Notes: a model not told the origin generated them from the letters alone. A stretch of 31,058 nt of DNA from CAZWMK01 sp964635065 (GCA_964635065.1 CAZWMK010000012.1:1-31058); one strand, 5' to 3'; shown: positions 6,711 through 16,207, counted from the stretch's first letter. A program made the numbers and translations.

Positions 6711-8633
6711 ATGTCAGAACCCCCTGCCCCGGATCGCTTTTCCGAAAAAGCCTCTGCCACCGCCGTGCGGGGCCGCGATGCGCCCGACCTGGAAGCGGGC
6801 GCTGCCGTCATCCGGCGCGTGGTCCAGACGCTGCCCCTGAAGGCTGGAGTGTACCGCATGCTCGATGCTGCGGGGGAAGTGCTTTATGTCGGAAAAGCGC
6901 GCGCCCTGCGCAACCGGGTCACAAGCTACACGCAGACCGCGCGCCTGCCCAAACGCTTGCAGCGCATGGTCGCCCTTACCCGCGACATGACGATCATCAC
7001 AACCGAAAGCGAGGCTGCCGCACTTCTGCTTGAAGCACAGCTGATCAAGCGCTTTCGCCCTGCTTTCAATGTGCTTTTGCGTGACGACAAAAGCTTTCCT
7101 TTCATCTTCCTGCGCGAGGATCACGCATTCCCGCGCATTTCGAAGCATCGCGGCGCGCGGCGCGGCAAGGGGGTGTTTTATGGCCCCTTCGCCAATGCGG
7201 GCGCCGTCAACCAGACTCTGAATGCGCTGCAGAAGGTGTTCCTCCTGCGCAGCTGTTCGGACAGCTTCATGGCCAACCGCTCGCGCCCCTGCCTGTTGCA
7301 CCAGATCAAACGCTGCGCCGCGCCCTGCACTGAACGCATCGACAAGGCCGGCTATGCCGATCTGGTTGCTGACGCCAAAGCCTTTCTGTCAGGACGCAGT
7401 CAGGAGGTGCAGCGCAAGCTCGGCAAGGCGATGACAGACGCCAGCGAGGCGCTCGACTTCGAGCAGGCCGCGATCCTGCGCGACCGTTTGCGCGCGCTGA
7501 CCATCATCCAGAATCAGGCGATGGACGGCGGCGGCGCCGATGATGCCGATGTCTTTGCGCTGGCGGAAAAAGCAGGGCTGGTCTGCGTTCAGGCTTTTTT
7601 TGTCCGCAACGGGCAGAATTGGGGACACCGCGCTTTTTTCCCGGCCCATACAACCGATGTCGCGCCCGAAGAGGTGCTGACGAACGTGCTGTTGCAGCTA
7701 TACGAGGACATGCCGCCCCCGTCCTTGCTGCTGCTCGATCGCGCGCTGGGCAAGGAAGAGGCGCTGATTGCCGACGCCCTGTCCGACCGCGCCGGGCGCC
7801 GTGTCGTCATTCGCCAGCCGCAGCGCGGCGCAAACCGCAAGCTGGTCGATCAGGCCAGTCGCAATGCCGCAGAAGCCGTCGAACGGCGCCTTGCGGAGAC
7901 GACGACGCAGGCAAGGCTGCTGCGCGACCTTGCCGACCTTTTTGCGCTGGACAGTCCGCCGCAGCGAATCGAGGTATACGACAACAGCCACATCCAGGGC
8001 AGCAATGCGCTGGGAGCGATGATCGTCGCAGGGCCGGAAGGGTTTCGTCGCAACAGCTATCGCAAGTTCAACATCCGCGACGCCACGATCGCACCGGGCG
8101 ATGACTTTGCCATGATGCGCCACATGCTGGAACGCCGTTTCGCCCGGCTGGAGCGCGAAGACCCCGACCGACAGGGCAGCGACTGGCCAGACCTGCTTCT
8201 GATCGACGGCGGGCGTGGCCAACTGAACAGCGTGCTCGAGGTGCTGGCAGAGATGGGCATTCAGGACATGTGCGTCGTCGGCGTTGCCAAAGGGCCGGAC
8301 CGCAACGCAGGGCGGGAGGTGTTTCACCTTGCCACAGGCGGCGAACTGACACTGCCTGAAAATCATCCGGTGCTGTTCTATCTGCAACGCCTGCGCGACG
8401 AGGCGCACCGCTTCGCGATCGGCGCGCACCGCGCCAAACGCGCACGCACCGTAGCCGTCAATCCGCTCGATGACATCCCCGGCATAGGGCCGGCACGCAA
8501 GAAGGCGCTGCTCATGCATTTCGGCAGTGCCCGCGCCGTGCGTCTGGCGACGCGCGACGAAATCGCGCTCGCACCCGGCATATCGGACAAGATGGCCGAC
8601 ATGATTTTCAGTCACTTTCATCCCAATGGCTGA
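6711..8633 (+). CDS. uvrC: Excinuclease ABC subunit C
   Basis: UvrC makes both incisions in nucleotide excision repair with UvrA and UvrB. Domains in order are: GIY-YIG nuclease (GVYRMLD...LYVGKA, about residues 46-63), a Cys-rich region with CLLHQIKRCAAPC, the UVR motif that binds UvrB (ASEALDFEQAAILRDRLRAL), the RNase H-like nuclease (EVYDNSHIQGSNALGAMIV and LLLIDGGRGQLNSV), and C-terminal helix-hairpin-helix motifs (LDDIPGIGPARKKALL and IALAPGISDKMADMI). At 640 residues it is near family size. The ATG at 6711 (MSEPPAPDRF) is chosen because the protein aligns best with relatives from there. The frame stays open to ATGs at 6687 and 6660, and no start has a strong ribosome site. Confidence 0.95.
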   Translation: MSEPPAPDRFSEKASATAVRGRDAPDLEAGAAVIRRVVQTLPLKAGVYRMLDAAGEVLYVGKARALRNRVTSYTQTARLPKRLQRMVALTRDMTIITTESEAAALLLEAQLIKRFRPAFNVLLRDDKSFPFIFLREDHAFPRISKHRGARRGKGVFYGPFANAGAVNQTLNALQKVFLLRSCSDSFMANRSRPCLLHQIKRCAAPCTERIDKAGYADLVADAKAFLSGRSQEVQRKLGKAMTDASEALDFEQAAILRDRLRALTIIQNQAMDGGGADDADVFALAEKAGLVCVQAFFVRNGQNWGHRAFFPAHTTDVAPEEVLTNVLLQLYEDMPPPSLLLLDRALGKEEALIADALSDRAGRRVVIRQPQRGANRKLVDQASRNAAEAVERRLAETTTQARLLRDLADLFALDSPPQRIEVYDNSHIQGSNALGAMIVAGPEGFRRNSYRKFNIRDATIAPGDDFAMMRHMLERRFARLEREDPDRQGSDWPDLLLIDGGRGQLNSVLEVLAEMGIQDMCVVGVAKGPDRNAGREVFHLATGGELTLPENHPVLFYLQRLRDEAHRFAIGAHRAKRARTVAVNPLDDIPGIGPARKKALLMHFGSARAVRLATRDEIALAPGISDKMADMIFSHFHPNG

Positions 8634-8720
8634 TGTGGCGCCCGGCAGCGGGTCAGCCCGTCACAAAGTCGAAACCGTAAAAGGCTTTCACCTGCGGCAT
8701 TCTCGCTTTAGGATGGCTTC

Positions 8721-9281
8721 ATGCTGAAAAGCCTGCCCAATCTGCTGACACTCAGCCGCATCCTCGCGGTGCCGCTCCTTGTGCTCCTGATGTGGGAGGC
8801 GAACTGGCTCGGTTATCTGCTCGCCTTCATCCTGTTCACGGTCGCGGGCATTACCGATTATTTCGACGGCTATCTTGCCCGCTCCTATGGCACGGTCTCG
8901 AAACTCGGCCAGTTTCTCGACCCCATAGCCGACAAGATCATGGTCGCAGCCACCATCATGATGCTGGTGGCGACCAAGCTGGTCAGCGGCTGGCATGTGA
9001 TTGCCGCCATCGTTATCCTGCTGCGCGAAATCACCGTGTCGGGATTGCGGGAATATCTTGCTGGTTTGCAGGTTTCAGTGCCGGTCAGCCGGCTGGCAAA
9101 ATGGAAAACGACCTTCCAGATGGTGGCGTTGGGTGCACTCCTCCTTGCGGGTTTCACCGTTCACAAGGCCGATTGGATTCCGGCACTGGAAGTCGGCATC
9201 ATCTCCCTTTGGATCGCGGCACTGCTGACGCTGGTGACAGGATATGATTATCTGCGCGTCGGCCTGCGCCACATGAACTGA
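8721..9281 (+). CDS. pgsA: CDP-diacylglycerol--glycerol-3-phosphate 3-phosphatidyltransferase
   Basis: A 186-residue integral membrane enzyme of the CDP-alcohol phosphatidyltransferase family. The signature DG-x2-AR-x8-G-x3-D-x3-D is visible, with DYFDGYLARSYGTVSKLGQF (about residues 46-65) followed by LDPIADK. It makes phosphatidylglycerol phosphate, the precursor of phosphatidylglycerol and cardiolipin. Several hydrophobic helices span the rest. PgsA is the best match by length and N-terminal sequence (LPNLLTLSRILAVPLLVLLM). moaD starts eight bases after its stop, so the three genes pgsA-moaD-moaE are probably one transcript. Confidence 0.93.
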   Translation: MLKSLPNLLTLSRILAVPLLVLLMWEANWLGYLLAFILFTVAGITDYFDGYLARSYGTVSKLGQFLDPIADKIMVAATIMMLVATKLVSGWHVIAAIVILLREITVSGLREYLAGLQVSVPVSRLAKWKTTFQMVALGALLLAGFTVHKADWIPALEVGIISLWIAALLTLVTGYDYLRVGLRHMN

Positions 9282-9288
9282 GCGCAGG

Positions 9289-9543
9289 ATGATCGACGTC
9301 CTCTATTTCGCATGGGTACGCGAGCGCATCGGGCTGGAGAGCGAGCGCATGGCGCTGCCCGAAGGCGTCATCACGGTCGCCGACCTGCTCGACCACCTCT
9401 CCGGCCTGTCGGAAGCGCATCTAGGCGCCCTGCTCGACCGCGACCGGCTGCGATTTGCGGTCAATCAGCTCTTCGCATCGGCAGACACCAGGGTTCAGGA
9501 CGGTGATGAAATTGCCATTTTCCCGCCCGTGACCGGCGGATGA
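9289..9543 (+). CDS. moaD: Molybdopterin synthase small subunit (sulfur carrier)
   Basis: An 84-residue ubiquitin-fold protein ending in the Gly-Gly (PPVTGG) that is adenylated and thiocarboxylated to carry sulfur to precursor Z (cPMP). The VLYFAWVRERIG start and the DGDEIAIFPPVTGG end are typical MoaD. Its stop overlaps the start of moaE (ATGA), which gives coupled translation of the two subunits of the heterotetrameric molybdopterin synthase. Confidence 0.95.
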   Translation: MIDVLYFAWVRERIGLESERMALPEGVITVADLLDHLSGLSEAHLGALLDRDRLRFAVNQLFASADTRVQDGDEIAIFPPVTGG

Positions 9544-9995
9544 TTACCGTTTGCGTCCAGCATGCCGACTTCGATGCCGGCGCAGAAAGCCGCGCGCTGA
9601 CTGAAGCCAGTGGCGATATCGGGGCAGTTGCCAGCTTCATCGGTCTCGTCCGCGCCGACAACGACATAACGGCGATGACGCTGGAACATTATCCCGGCAT
9701 GACGCAGGCAATGCTGACAGCGATTGCCGAGGACGCCCGTCACCGCTGGCCGCTCGCCGCCGTCACGCTGATCCACCGGGTCGGGCGTCTCATCCCCGGC
9801 GATCAGATCGTCCTCGTGCTGGTCGCCAGTCGCCACCGCGCCGCTGCCCTTGAAGCCGTTGCCTTTTTGATCGACTGGCTCAAAGTCAAAGCGCCCTTCT
9901 GGAAGCGCGAAGAAAAGGCGGATGGACAAAGCCACTGGGTCGAAGCCCGGACTGCCGACAGCGCCGCCGCCGCGCGCTGGAACAGCGCGCCTTGA
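9540..9995 (+). CDS. moaE: Molybdopterin synthase catalytic subunit
   Basis: A 151-residue MoaE. It shows the family blocks GAVASFIGLVR, LEHYPGM, HRVGRLIPGDQIVLVLVAS followed by the RHR segment, and the active-site region KVKAPFWKRE with the conserved lysines. It takes sulfur from the MoaD thiocarboxylate to make the molybdopterin dithiolene in the cytoplasm. The ATG lies four bases inside the end of moaD. It is convergent with the penicillin-binding protein gene, with only 21 bases between the stops. Confidence 0.95.
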   Translation: MITVCVQHADFDAGAESRALTEASGDIGAVASFIGLVRADNDITAMTLEHYPGMTQAMLTAIAEDARHRWPLAAVTLIHRVGRLIPGDQIVLVLVASRHRAAALEAVAFLIDWLKVKAPFWKREEKADGQSHWVEARTADSAAAARWNSAP

Positions 9996-10016
9996 CTGCC
10001 ACGCCCCGCGCCACAA

Positions 10017-12083
10017 CTAGTTGGCGGGTGGCGTAACCGAACCGGCTGCGGCGGGCGCCGCATCTTCCTGAGCAGCAGGCGCGGTTTCGACGGGGTTGGC
10101 AGAAATCAGATCGCCCACCGGATCTCCGGTATCGATATCGGCGATGGCCGCATCGACGGCGGCGGTGATGTCGTCGCCGCTCATGACCGAATCCGCAAGT
10201 GCCCGCGCTTCTGCCGCCTGCCTTGTGCGCTGCCGCAGTTCAGGCAGGGCGTCCATCATGAAGGAGCGCCAGATCTGGGCGGGCAGACCCGCGCCGGTGA
10301 CACCGTTCATCGGGCTGTTGTCGTCATTGCCAACCCAGACGCCAACCACCAGATCACCGGCATAGCCGACGAACAGGGCGTCACGATAATCCTGCGTCGT
10401 CCCGGTTTTGCCATAAGCCGGAATCGGCAGCCGCGCTTCCAGCCCCGTGCCATTGCGCACCGCGCTCAGCAGCATCTGTTCCATGCCTTCGCGTTCCGGG
10501 AAGCCCCGCGTCACGCGGATGGCATCCGAAACCCGGCCCGCCAGCCCCTTGTCGGCTTCGGGTACCAGGCCATGCGGCTTGATCGGATATTCCCCGGCGG
10601 CAATTGCGGCATAGGTTGCGGTCAATTCCATCAGCGACATGGTCGACGTGCCAAGCGCCACCGTAAGGTCGCGCGACATATCGGATGTCACGCCCAGATC
10701 CTGCGCCGCCTTGATGATCGCGCGCGTACCCACCTCGTTCGCAAGCCAGGCTGCCGCGACATTGCTTGATGCCGCGAAGGCCGAGCGCAGCGAGATGGTG
10801 CCGCGATATTTGCCTTCATGATTGGCGGGCGACCAGTCTCCGATGGTCAGCGGCCTGTCCTCGACCGTATCGGTTATCGCCATGCCCGACCGCAGCGCCG
10901 CAAGATAGACAAACAGCTTGAATGCCGATCCCGGTTGGCGCGCGGCCTGCGTCGCCCGGTTGAAACGACTGTCCTTGTAATCGCGCCCGCCCACCAGCGC
11001 GACAACAGTCCCGTCGCGGCGCATGGCGACAAGCGCCGCCTGCTTCGCGCCAAGCCACGGCTTGCTGTCGAGCTGCTGGCGCACGATGCGTTCGGCGGCC
11101 GCCTGCAGCGGCGCATCAAGCGTCGTGCGCACCCGCACTTCGCCATAGCGGCCTTCCTGCCGCTTTGCGGCTTCGGACCAGACCCAGTCGACGAAATAGG
11201 AACCGCCGGGCAGGCCGGTGCGTCCCGGATTGAGGCGCGGCGGACGCAGCTTGCGCGCTTCGGACTGCGCCAGAAACCCATTGTCGATCATGCGCTGGAT
11301 CACGACCTTGCCGCGCGCACGGGCGGCATCATAATCATTCGTCGGCGCAAGGCGCGAGGGCGCCTTCACCAGACCGGCCAGCATCGCGGCTTCGGGCACG
11401 TTCAGCTGTTCGGGCCGTTTGTTGAAATATTGCTTGGCCGCCGCACTGATGCCGTAGGCACCGTCGCCGAAATAGACACTGGAAAGATAGCGCGACAGGA
11501 TTTCATCCTTGCTGAGCCAGGCCTCGAGCCAAAGTGCGATGATCGCCTCGCGCGCCTTGCGCGTCAGGCTGCGCTCCAGCGAAAGAAAGCTGGTTTTCGC
11601 GAGCTGCTGCGTGATCGTGCTGCCGCCCTCGACCACGCGGCCCGCCCTGGCATTGGCCATCATCGCGCGCGTGATACCGCGCAGATCGATGCCCCAATGA
11701 TCGTAAAAGCGCCGGTCTTCGATAGCGATGAAGGCCTGTCCGACATGGGGCGGCAGTTTCGTGACATCGACCGGCTGTTCCTTGTATGACCCCCGCCGCG
11801 CAATCGCCGTGCCATCGGCGGCTTCAAGCACCAGCGCCGGGCTTTCCAGCGGCTCCAGCGCGCGTGACAGCGGCGCGGTCAGCGCAAGCCATGCCACGAG
11901 GACGACGAACAGCAGAACAAGCACCGCCACCACGCGCAGCCACAGCCGCTTGCGCGGTGCAGCCGTCGTCTGGGGCGCTCCATCGGCCACTCCTGTCTGA
12001 ACAATGTTCCGGTCAGCGTCCAGACCACTGGCGTGACCGTTATCGTGAGCGTTATTGTCCGAGCGATCGTCAGCTGATGACAA
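10017..12083 (-). CDS. Class A penicillin-binding protein (PBP1A type), bifunctional
   Basis: A 688-residue bifunctional peptidoglycan synthase. An N-terminal cytoplasmic tail precedes a membrane anchor at residues 49-70. The GT51 glycosyltransferase has EDRRFYDHWGID (catalytic Glu122), GGSTITQQLAK (153-163) and RKAREAIIALWLE. The transpeptidase has SAFK (386-389), SSN (439-441) and KTG (559-561). It polymerises lipid II and cross-links stems in the periplasm. The C-terminal tail is Ala/Asp/Pro-rich and disordered. The start is a TTG at 12083; I see no in-frame ATG before the membrane anchor, so the start is less certain than the rest. It is divergent from the DUF4010 gene. Confidence 0.92.
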   Translation of the reverse strand: MSSADDRSDNNAHDNGHASGLDADRNIVQTGVADGAPQTTAAPRKRLWLRVVAVLVLLFVVLVAWLALTAPLSRALEPLESPALVLEAADGTAIARRGSYKEQPVDVTKLPPHVGQAFIAIEDRRFYDHWGIDLRGITRAMMANARAGRVVEGGSTITQQLAKTSFLSLERSLTRKAREAIIALWLEAWLSKDEILSRYLSSVYFGDGAYGISAAAKQYFNKRPEQLNVPEAAMLAGLVKAPSRLAPTNDYDAARARGKVVIQRMIDNGFLAQSEARKLRPPRLNPGRTGLPGGSYFVDWVWSEAAKRQEGRYGEVRVRTTLDAPLQAAAERIVRQQLDSKPWLGAKQAALVAMRRDGTVVALVGGRDYKDSRFNRATQAARQPGSAFKLFVYLAALRSGMAITDTVEDRPLTIGDWSPANHEGKYRGTISLRSAFAASSNVAAAWLANEVGTRAIIKAAQDLGVTSDMSRDLTVALGTSTMSLMELTATYAAIAAGEYPIKPHGLVPEADKGLAGRVSDAIRVTRGFPEREGMEQMLLSAVRNGTGLEARLPIPAYGKTGTTQDYRDALFVGYAGDLVVGVWVGNDDNSPMNGVTGAGLPAQIWRSFMMDALPELRQRTRQAAEARALADSVMSGDDITAAVDAAIADIDTGDPVGDLISANPVETAPAAQEDAAPAAAGSVTPPAN

Positions 12084-12233
12084 GGTTCTACCCGATCCCG
12101 CACATTATGCGTCGCAACCACACGGCAGGACGCCAGATTGTTTTTTGCGCCATGATCCATCACTGTGGCGACTTCGTGACAGCGCATGATGGCCGCCCGG
12201 CGCATGGCTGCCAAGCGAAAGAGGAAGGTGTGC

Positions 12234-13496
12234 GTGAACTATTTTCCCGAATGGCCGCTCTATCGTGATCTCGCCGTGGGCGTGGGCATCGGCATGCTGT
12301 TCGGGGTCGAGCGTGGCTGGTCCGCGCGCTTCATCCATGACGGGCGCCGTGTGGCGGGCCTGCGCACATTCAGCATCCTTGGCATTGTCGGCGCGGCGGC
12401 CGGCTGGCTCACGCGATTCGACCTCGGCATCCTGGGACTTGCGATGGCCGCAACAGCGGCCTTGCTGATGGTCGCGGGCTATCTGCGCAAGGCCCAGCAC
12501 CATGGCGATGTCAGCGCCACAACCGAAGCCGCCGCCATTGCCGCCATCATGCTGGCGGCGATGGCGGCGCTCGGCCATTCCCTTATTGCCGCCATGCTTG
12601 CGATCACCGCTGTGACCCTGCTCGCTGCCCGCGAGCCACTGCACGAGGGCGTAGCATCGCTCAGCACTGAGGAAGTCTTTGCCGCGCTTCGTTTCCTTAT
12701 CCTTGCGGCGATCATCCTGCCGCTATTGCCGAACCAGGATATTGGCCCTTATGGCGCGCTCAATCCGCGCGACATCGGCTTCATGGTCGTCCTTTTGTCT
12801 GGCCTGTCCTTCGCGGGTTACTGGGCCGTGCGCTGGCGTGGTGAAAAGCAGGGGCTGATGATGACTGCGGCCTTCGGCGGGCTTGCCTCGTCAACTGCGG
12901 TGACGGTCTCGCTGTCGCGTCTGTCGAAAAGCCAGCCGCTCAGCGCCCATGCCACGGCGGCCGCCATCGCCATGGCCTCGCAGGTCATGCTGGTGCGTGT
13001 CCTGCTGCTTTCAGCGGCGGTGGCATGGCCGACGTTTGATTATCTGGTAAAGCCGGTGGCCATCGCCTTGACGGTCGGCCTTGCCGTCACGGCATTTTAC
13101 TGGACACGCGGCGAAAAAGGCATTGAAAGCCCGCATGAGGCCGGCAGCAACCCGTTCGAAATCCGCCCGGCCCTGATATTTGCCGGCATTCTTGCTCTGG
13201 CAACTCTGGCGACGCGCTGGGCAGCCGATTATCATGGCACCGGCGGCCTGATCGGGGTTTCGGCCATTACCGGGCTGGTCGATGCCGATTCCGTGATCAT
13301 CGCCAATGGCCGCTTTGCCGCAGCCGGGGGCGCACCGCTGGCCGCGGCCGCCGGCATCCTTGTCGCCAGTGCGGTCAACAGCATCAGCAAGTCGGCGATT
13401 GCCATCGCCATGGCGCGACGCGATGTTGCCCGGCTTGTGTCGCTGCAAATGGGGCTTGCCCTCCTTGCCGGTCTGCTGACCTGGTGGCTGGCCTGA
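12234..13496 (+). CDS. MgtC/SapB and DUF4010 membrane protein
   Basis: A polytopic inner membrane protein of about 420 residues. It starts NYFPEWPLYRDLAVGVGIGM and continues LFGVERGW, which is the N-terminal motif of MgtC/SapB-family proteins. The rest is a long set of hydrophobic helices like DUF4010, including the small-residue-rich FGGLASSTAVTVSLSRLSK segment and a mirrored ISAITGLVDADSVI segment. The transport or sensing role of this fusion type is not established. The start is taken as the GTG at 12234 because GAGGAAGG lies at good distance ahead of it. The frame stays open to an ATG at 12186, which would add 16 mostly basic residues and lacks a ribosome site. Confidence 0.83.
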   Translation: MNYFPEWPLYRDLAVGVGIGMLFGVERGWSARFIHDGRRVAGLRTFSILGIVGAAAGWLTRFDLGILGLAMAATAALLMVAGYLRKAQHHGDVSATTEAAAIAAIMLAAMAALGHSLIAAMLAITAVTLLAAREPLHEGVASLSTEEVFAALRFLILAAIILPLLPNQDIGPYGALNPRDIGFMVVLLSGLSFAGYWAVRWRGEKQGLMMTAAFGGLASSTAVTVSLSRLSKSQPLSAHATAAAIAMASQVMLVRVLLLSAAVAWPTFDYLVKPVAIALTVGLAVTAFYWTRGEKGIESPHEAGSNPFEIRPALIFAGILALATLATRWAADYHGTGGLIGVSAITGLVDADSVIIANGRFAAAGGAPLAAAAGILVASAVNSISKSAIAIAMARRDVARLVSLQMGLALLAGLLTWWLA

Positions 13497-13539
13497 CGCG
13501 CGACTTGTCGCCCCTCTCCTTCTCGCCTATGCGCGGAGA

Positions 13540-14358
13540 ATGGAACCGACATTGAGCACGCCTGCCGAACGCGAACAACTGTCCCGCGCGTTCGCCTCCC
13601 TTGCCAGCGAAGCCGGGCAGGCCATCATGGATATTTACGCCCGGCCCTTCGACATTCGCAGCAAGGCCGATTCCTCTCCCGTTTCCGATGCCGACGAAAT
13701 CGCCGAGGCGCTGATTCTGACAGGTATCGCCCGGCTGCTGCCCAATGTGCCGGTCATTGCCGAGGAAGCCATGGCGGCAGGCCAGTCGATCGCAGACGAC
13801 CTCAGCCGTTTCATCCTGATCGACCCACTTGATGGCACGCGTGAATTCATTGCGAAAAATGGCGAGTTTACCGTCAACATCGCCCTGATCGAACAGGGGC
13901 GGCCTGTTGCCGGCTGCGTATACGCGCCTGCACTTGGCCGCATGTTCATCGGCGGCGACCGGGCGTGGGTTGCCGATGTCGCGCCGGGCGCGGCTGTCGA
14001 TCCCACGGCGTTCCAGCGGATTGCGACCCGTCCCTATCCGACGGCAGGCCTGACCGCACTTGCGAGCCGGTCGCATGCCGATCCCGATACGCACGCGTTC
14101 ATCGAAGCGCATGGCATCACCGATTGCCGGGCTGCAGGCTCCTCGCTTAAATTCTGCGTGATCGCGGCGGGCGAGGCCGATGTCTATCCCCGCTTTGGTC
14201 CGACGATGGAATGGGACGTTGCCGCAGGCCACGCCGTGCTTCTGGCAGCGGGCGGGCAGGTGCTGACGCCCGAAGGCGCGCCATTTGTCTATGGCAAGCG
14301 CGCACAGGGCTTTCGCAACGGTGCCTTTGTCGCATGGGGCCAAACCGCTATCGGCTGA
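13540..14358 (+). CDS. cysQ: 3'(2'),5'-bisphosphate nucleotidase, inositol monophosphatase family
   Basis: A 272-residue phosphatase of the lithium-sensitive inositol monophosphatase superfamily. Metal-binding residues lie in the EE of VIAEEA and in DPLDGTREFI (about residues 95-104), and the second signature is in MEWDVAAGHAVL. CysQ rather than SuhB or HisN is indicated by NGEFTVNIALIEQGRPVAGC, GSSLKFCVIAAGEADVYPR and FGPTMEWD. CysQ removes 3'-phosphoadenosine 5'-phosphate, a by-product of sulfate assimilation. The gene sits 43 bases after the DUF4010 gene in the same direction, possibly co-transcribed. GGAGA lies very close to the ATG, and a TTG 12 bases later is an alternative start. Confidence 0.88.
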   Translation: MEPTLSTPAEREQLSRAFASLASEAGQAIMDIYARPFDIRSKADSSPVSDADEIAEALILTGIARLLPNVPVIAEEAMAAGQSIADDLSRFILIDPLDGTREFIAKNGEFTVNIALIEQGRPVAGCVYAPALGRMFIGGDRAWVADVAPGAAVDPTAFQRIATRPYPTAGLTALASRSHADPDTHAFIEAHGITDCRAAGSSLKFCVIAAGEADVYPRFGPTMEWDVAAGHAVLLAAGGQVLTPEGAPFVYGKRAQGFRNGAFVAWGQTAIG

Positions 14359-14435
14359 TTGAACAGCTTCACCCCGGCGCCGGGCTGCCCTAGACTGGTC
14401 ATTAAGTCTCTGGAACCGCCTTGGGGGAACTGCTC

Positions 14436-16169
14436 TTGACCGTCTACACGCCGCCCGTCGCCGAACAGCTTTTCGTGCTCGACACCATTGCCGACCTGCC
14501 AGGACTGGCGACCCTGCCCGGCTATGAAGCCGCAACCGGCGACATGGTCGAGACGATCCTGAACGAGGCCACCAAGCTGTCGGCGGAGATATTCGCCCCG
14601 CTCAACCGCAGCGGAGATACCGAAGGCGCGCGTCTTGGTGCCGACAGCAAGGTGCGCTTGCCCGACGGTTTTGCCGATGCCTATCGCCAATATGCCGCCG
14701 GCGGCTGGACCGGGCTTGCCGCCTCTCCCGCTCATGGCGGGCAAGGCATGCCTTTCGCGCTCGATCTGGCGGTGCACGAACAATTCACCAGCGCCAACAT
14801 GGCCTTCTCGCTCAACATGACGCTGACGGCAGGCGCGATACAGGCGATTACCGCCCACGCCAGCCCCGAACTCAAGGCGCTTTACCTGCCGCGCATGATC
14901 AGCGGCGAATGGACCGGCACGATGAACCTGACCGAGCCGCAGGCAGGCTCGGACGTCGGCGCGGCGCGTACCATGGCGACGCCCGCAGGCGATGGCACAT
15001 GGCGGATCAAGGGCCAGAAAATCTACATCACCTGGGGCGAGCATGACCTTGCGCCCAACATCGTTCACCTTGTCCTCGCCCGCACCCCCGGTGCTCCTGC
15101 GGGCACGCGCGGCCTGTCGCTGTTCATCGTGCCGAAGGTTCTGGTCAACGCGGACGGCAGCCTTGGCGCGCAAAACGACGTGCGCTGCGCCCGGCTGGAA
15201 GAGAAAATGGGCCTGCACGCCTCTCCTACCTGCGAAATGCATTATGGCGACAATGATGCCTGCATCGGCTGGCTTGTCGGCGAAGTGAACGGCGGCATTC
15301 GCGGCATGTTCACGATGATGAATCATGCCCGCATCACGGTTGGCCTGCAGGGCATCGCTGTCGCCGAGCGCGCGACGCAGGCGGCCTTTGCCTATGCTCG
15401 CGAGCGCGTGCAGATGGGACCAATCATCAACCACCCCGATGTTCAGCGCATGCTGATGACCGCGCAGGCGACAACCGAAGCCGCGCGCGCACTGGCCTAT
15501 TACAATGCCGCCGCTGTCGATCGCGGGCATAATGGTGTCAGCGATGCCGACCGGGCAGCGGGACAGGGACTGGCCGACTTGCTGACCCCCATGACCAAGG
15601 CCTATTCGACCGATATCGGCAGCGAAGTCACCAGTCTTGCGATCCAGGTGCATGGCGGTATGGGCTATATGGAGGAGACCGGCGTCGCCCAGCATTACCG
15701 CGATGTCCGCATTGCCGCGATCTACGAAGGCACGAATGGCATTCAGGCGATGGACCTCGTCGGTCGCAAGCTTGCCGCCGACGATGGCCGCCACTGGCGC
15801 GCGCTGATCGCCGCCATCGCCACCTTCGCCGCAGCGCATCCGGCATGGGGCGGGCTGACGGCGGCCACGACGGCGCTCAGCCAGTCGAGCGAACATCTGG
15901 CAACCGCCGATCCGCGCGACAAGGGTGCGGTGGCGGCGCTATATCTGCGCCAGTTCGCGGTCACGGTCGGCGCATGGCTGTTGGCGCGGCAGGCGGTCGA
16001 AGCCGAGAAACGGCTGGCCCAAAGCCATGGCGATCCGCGATTCCTGAAGCGCAAGATTGCCAGCGCCCGCTTCTATCACGACCAGCTTTTGCCGCAGATC
16101 GTGTCCTTCACCGGCCCGATCCTGACGGGTGCGGCGGCATTGCCCGACATGGATCTGTTCGCGGCCTGA
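14436..16169 (+). CDS. Acyl-CoA dehydrogenase, large type with C-terminal extension (DmdC-like)
   Basis: A 577-residue flavoprotein of the long acyl-CoA dehydrogenase group, larger than the usual 380-400 residues because of an N-terminal helical domain (VYTPPVAEQLFVLDTIADL) and a C-terminal domain after about residue 450. FAD and substrate motifs visible are MNLTEPQAGSDVGA, KGQKIYITWGEHD, ARITVGLQGIAVAERA and VHGGMGYMEETGVAQHYRD, then IYEGTNGIQAMDLVGRK, which contains the glutamate that acts as catalytic base in related enzymes. Relatives include DmdC (3-methylmercaptopropionyl-CoA dehydrogenase) and medium/long-chain FadE-type enzymes; the substrate is open. The start is a TTG at 14436, chosen because GGGGGA precedes it and the protein family begins TVYTPP. 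Confidence 0.92.
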   Translation: MTVYTPPVAEQLFVLDTIADLPGLATLPGYEAATGDMVETILNEATKLSAEIFAPLNRSGDTEGARLGADSKVRLPDGFADAYRQYAAGGWTGLAASPAHGGQGMPFALDLAVHEQFTSANMAFSLNMTLTAGAIQAITAHASPELKALYLPRMISGEWTGTMNLTEPQAGSDVGAARTMATPAGDGTWRIKGQKIYITWGEHDLAPNIVHLVLARTPGAPAGTRGLSLFIVPKVLVNADGSLGAQNDVRCARLEEKMGLHASPTCEMHYGDNDACIGWLVGEVNGGIRGMFTMMNHARITVGLQGIAVAERATQAAFAYARERVQMGPIINHPDVQRMLMTAQATTEAARALAYYNAAAVDRGHNGVSDADRAAGQGLADLLTPMTKAYSTDIGSEVTSLAIQVHGGMGYMEETGVAQHYRDVRIAAIYEGTNGIQAMDLVGRKLAADDGRHWRALIAAIATFAAAHPAWGGLTAATTALSQSSEHLATADPRDKGAVAALYLRQFAVTVGAWLLARQAVEAEKRLAQSHGDPRFLKRKIASARFYHDQLLPQIVSFTGPILTGAAALPDMDLFAA

Positions 16170-16177
16170 ATAGCAAA

Positions 16178-16207
16178 ACGGCGCGGTTCCTGTGGGAGCC
16201 GCGCCGT
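16178..16207. terminator. Bidirectional terminator between the convergent acyl-CoA dehydrogenase and mmsB genes
   Basis: ACGGCGCGGTTCC and GGAGCCGCGCCGT make a 13-base-pair stem (one G-T) with a TGTG loop. On the minus strand TTTTGCT follows, a fair terminator for mmsB. On the plus strand CTGTTC follows, weaker but in the right place after the acyl-CoA dehydrogenase stop at 16169. Confidence 0.8.

Noticed and set aside
14289..15896. Long antisense open frame opposite the acyl-CoA dehydrogenase gene
   Set aside because: It is a by-product of GC-rich codon use. The sense strand has unmistakable acyl-CoA dehydrogenase motifs, while the antisense product is Arg/His/Gly-rich with no domain.
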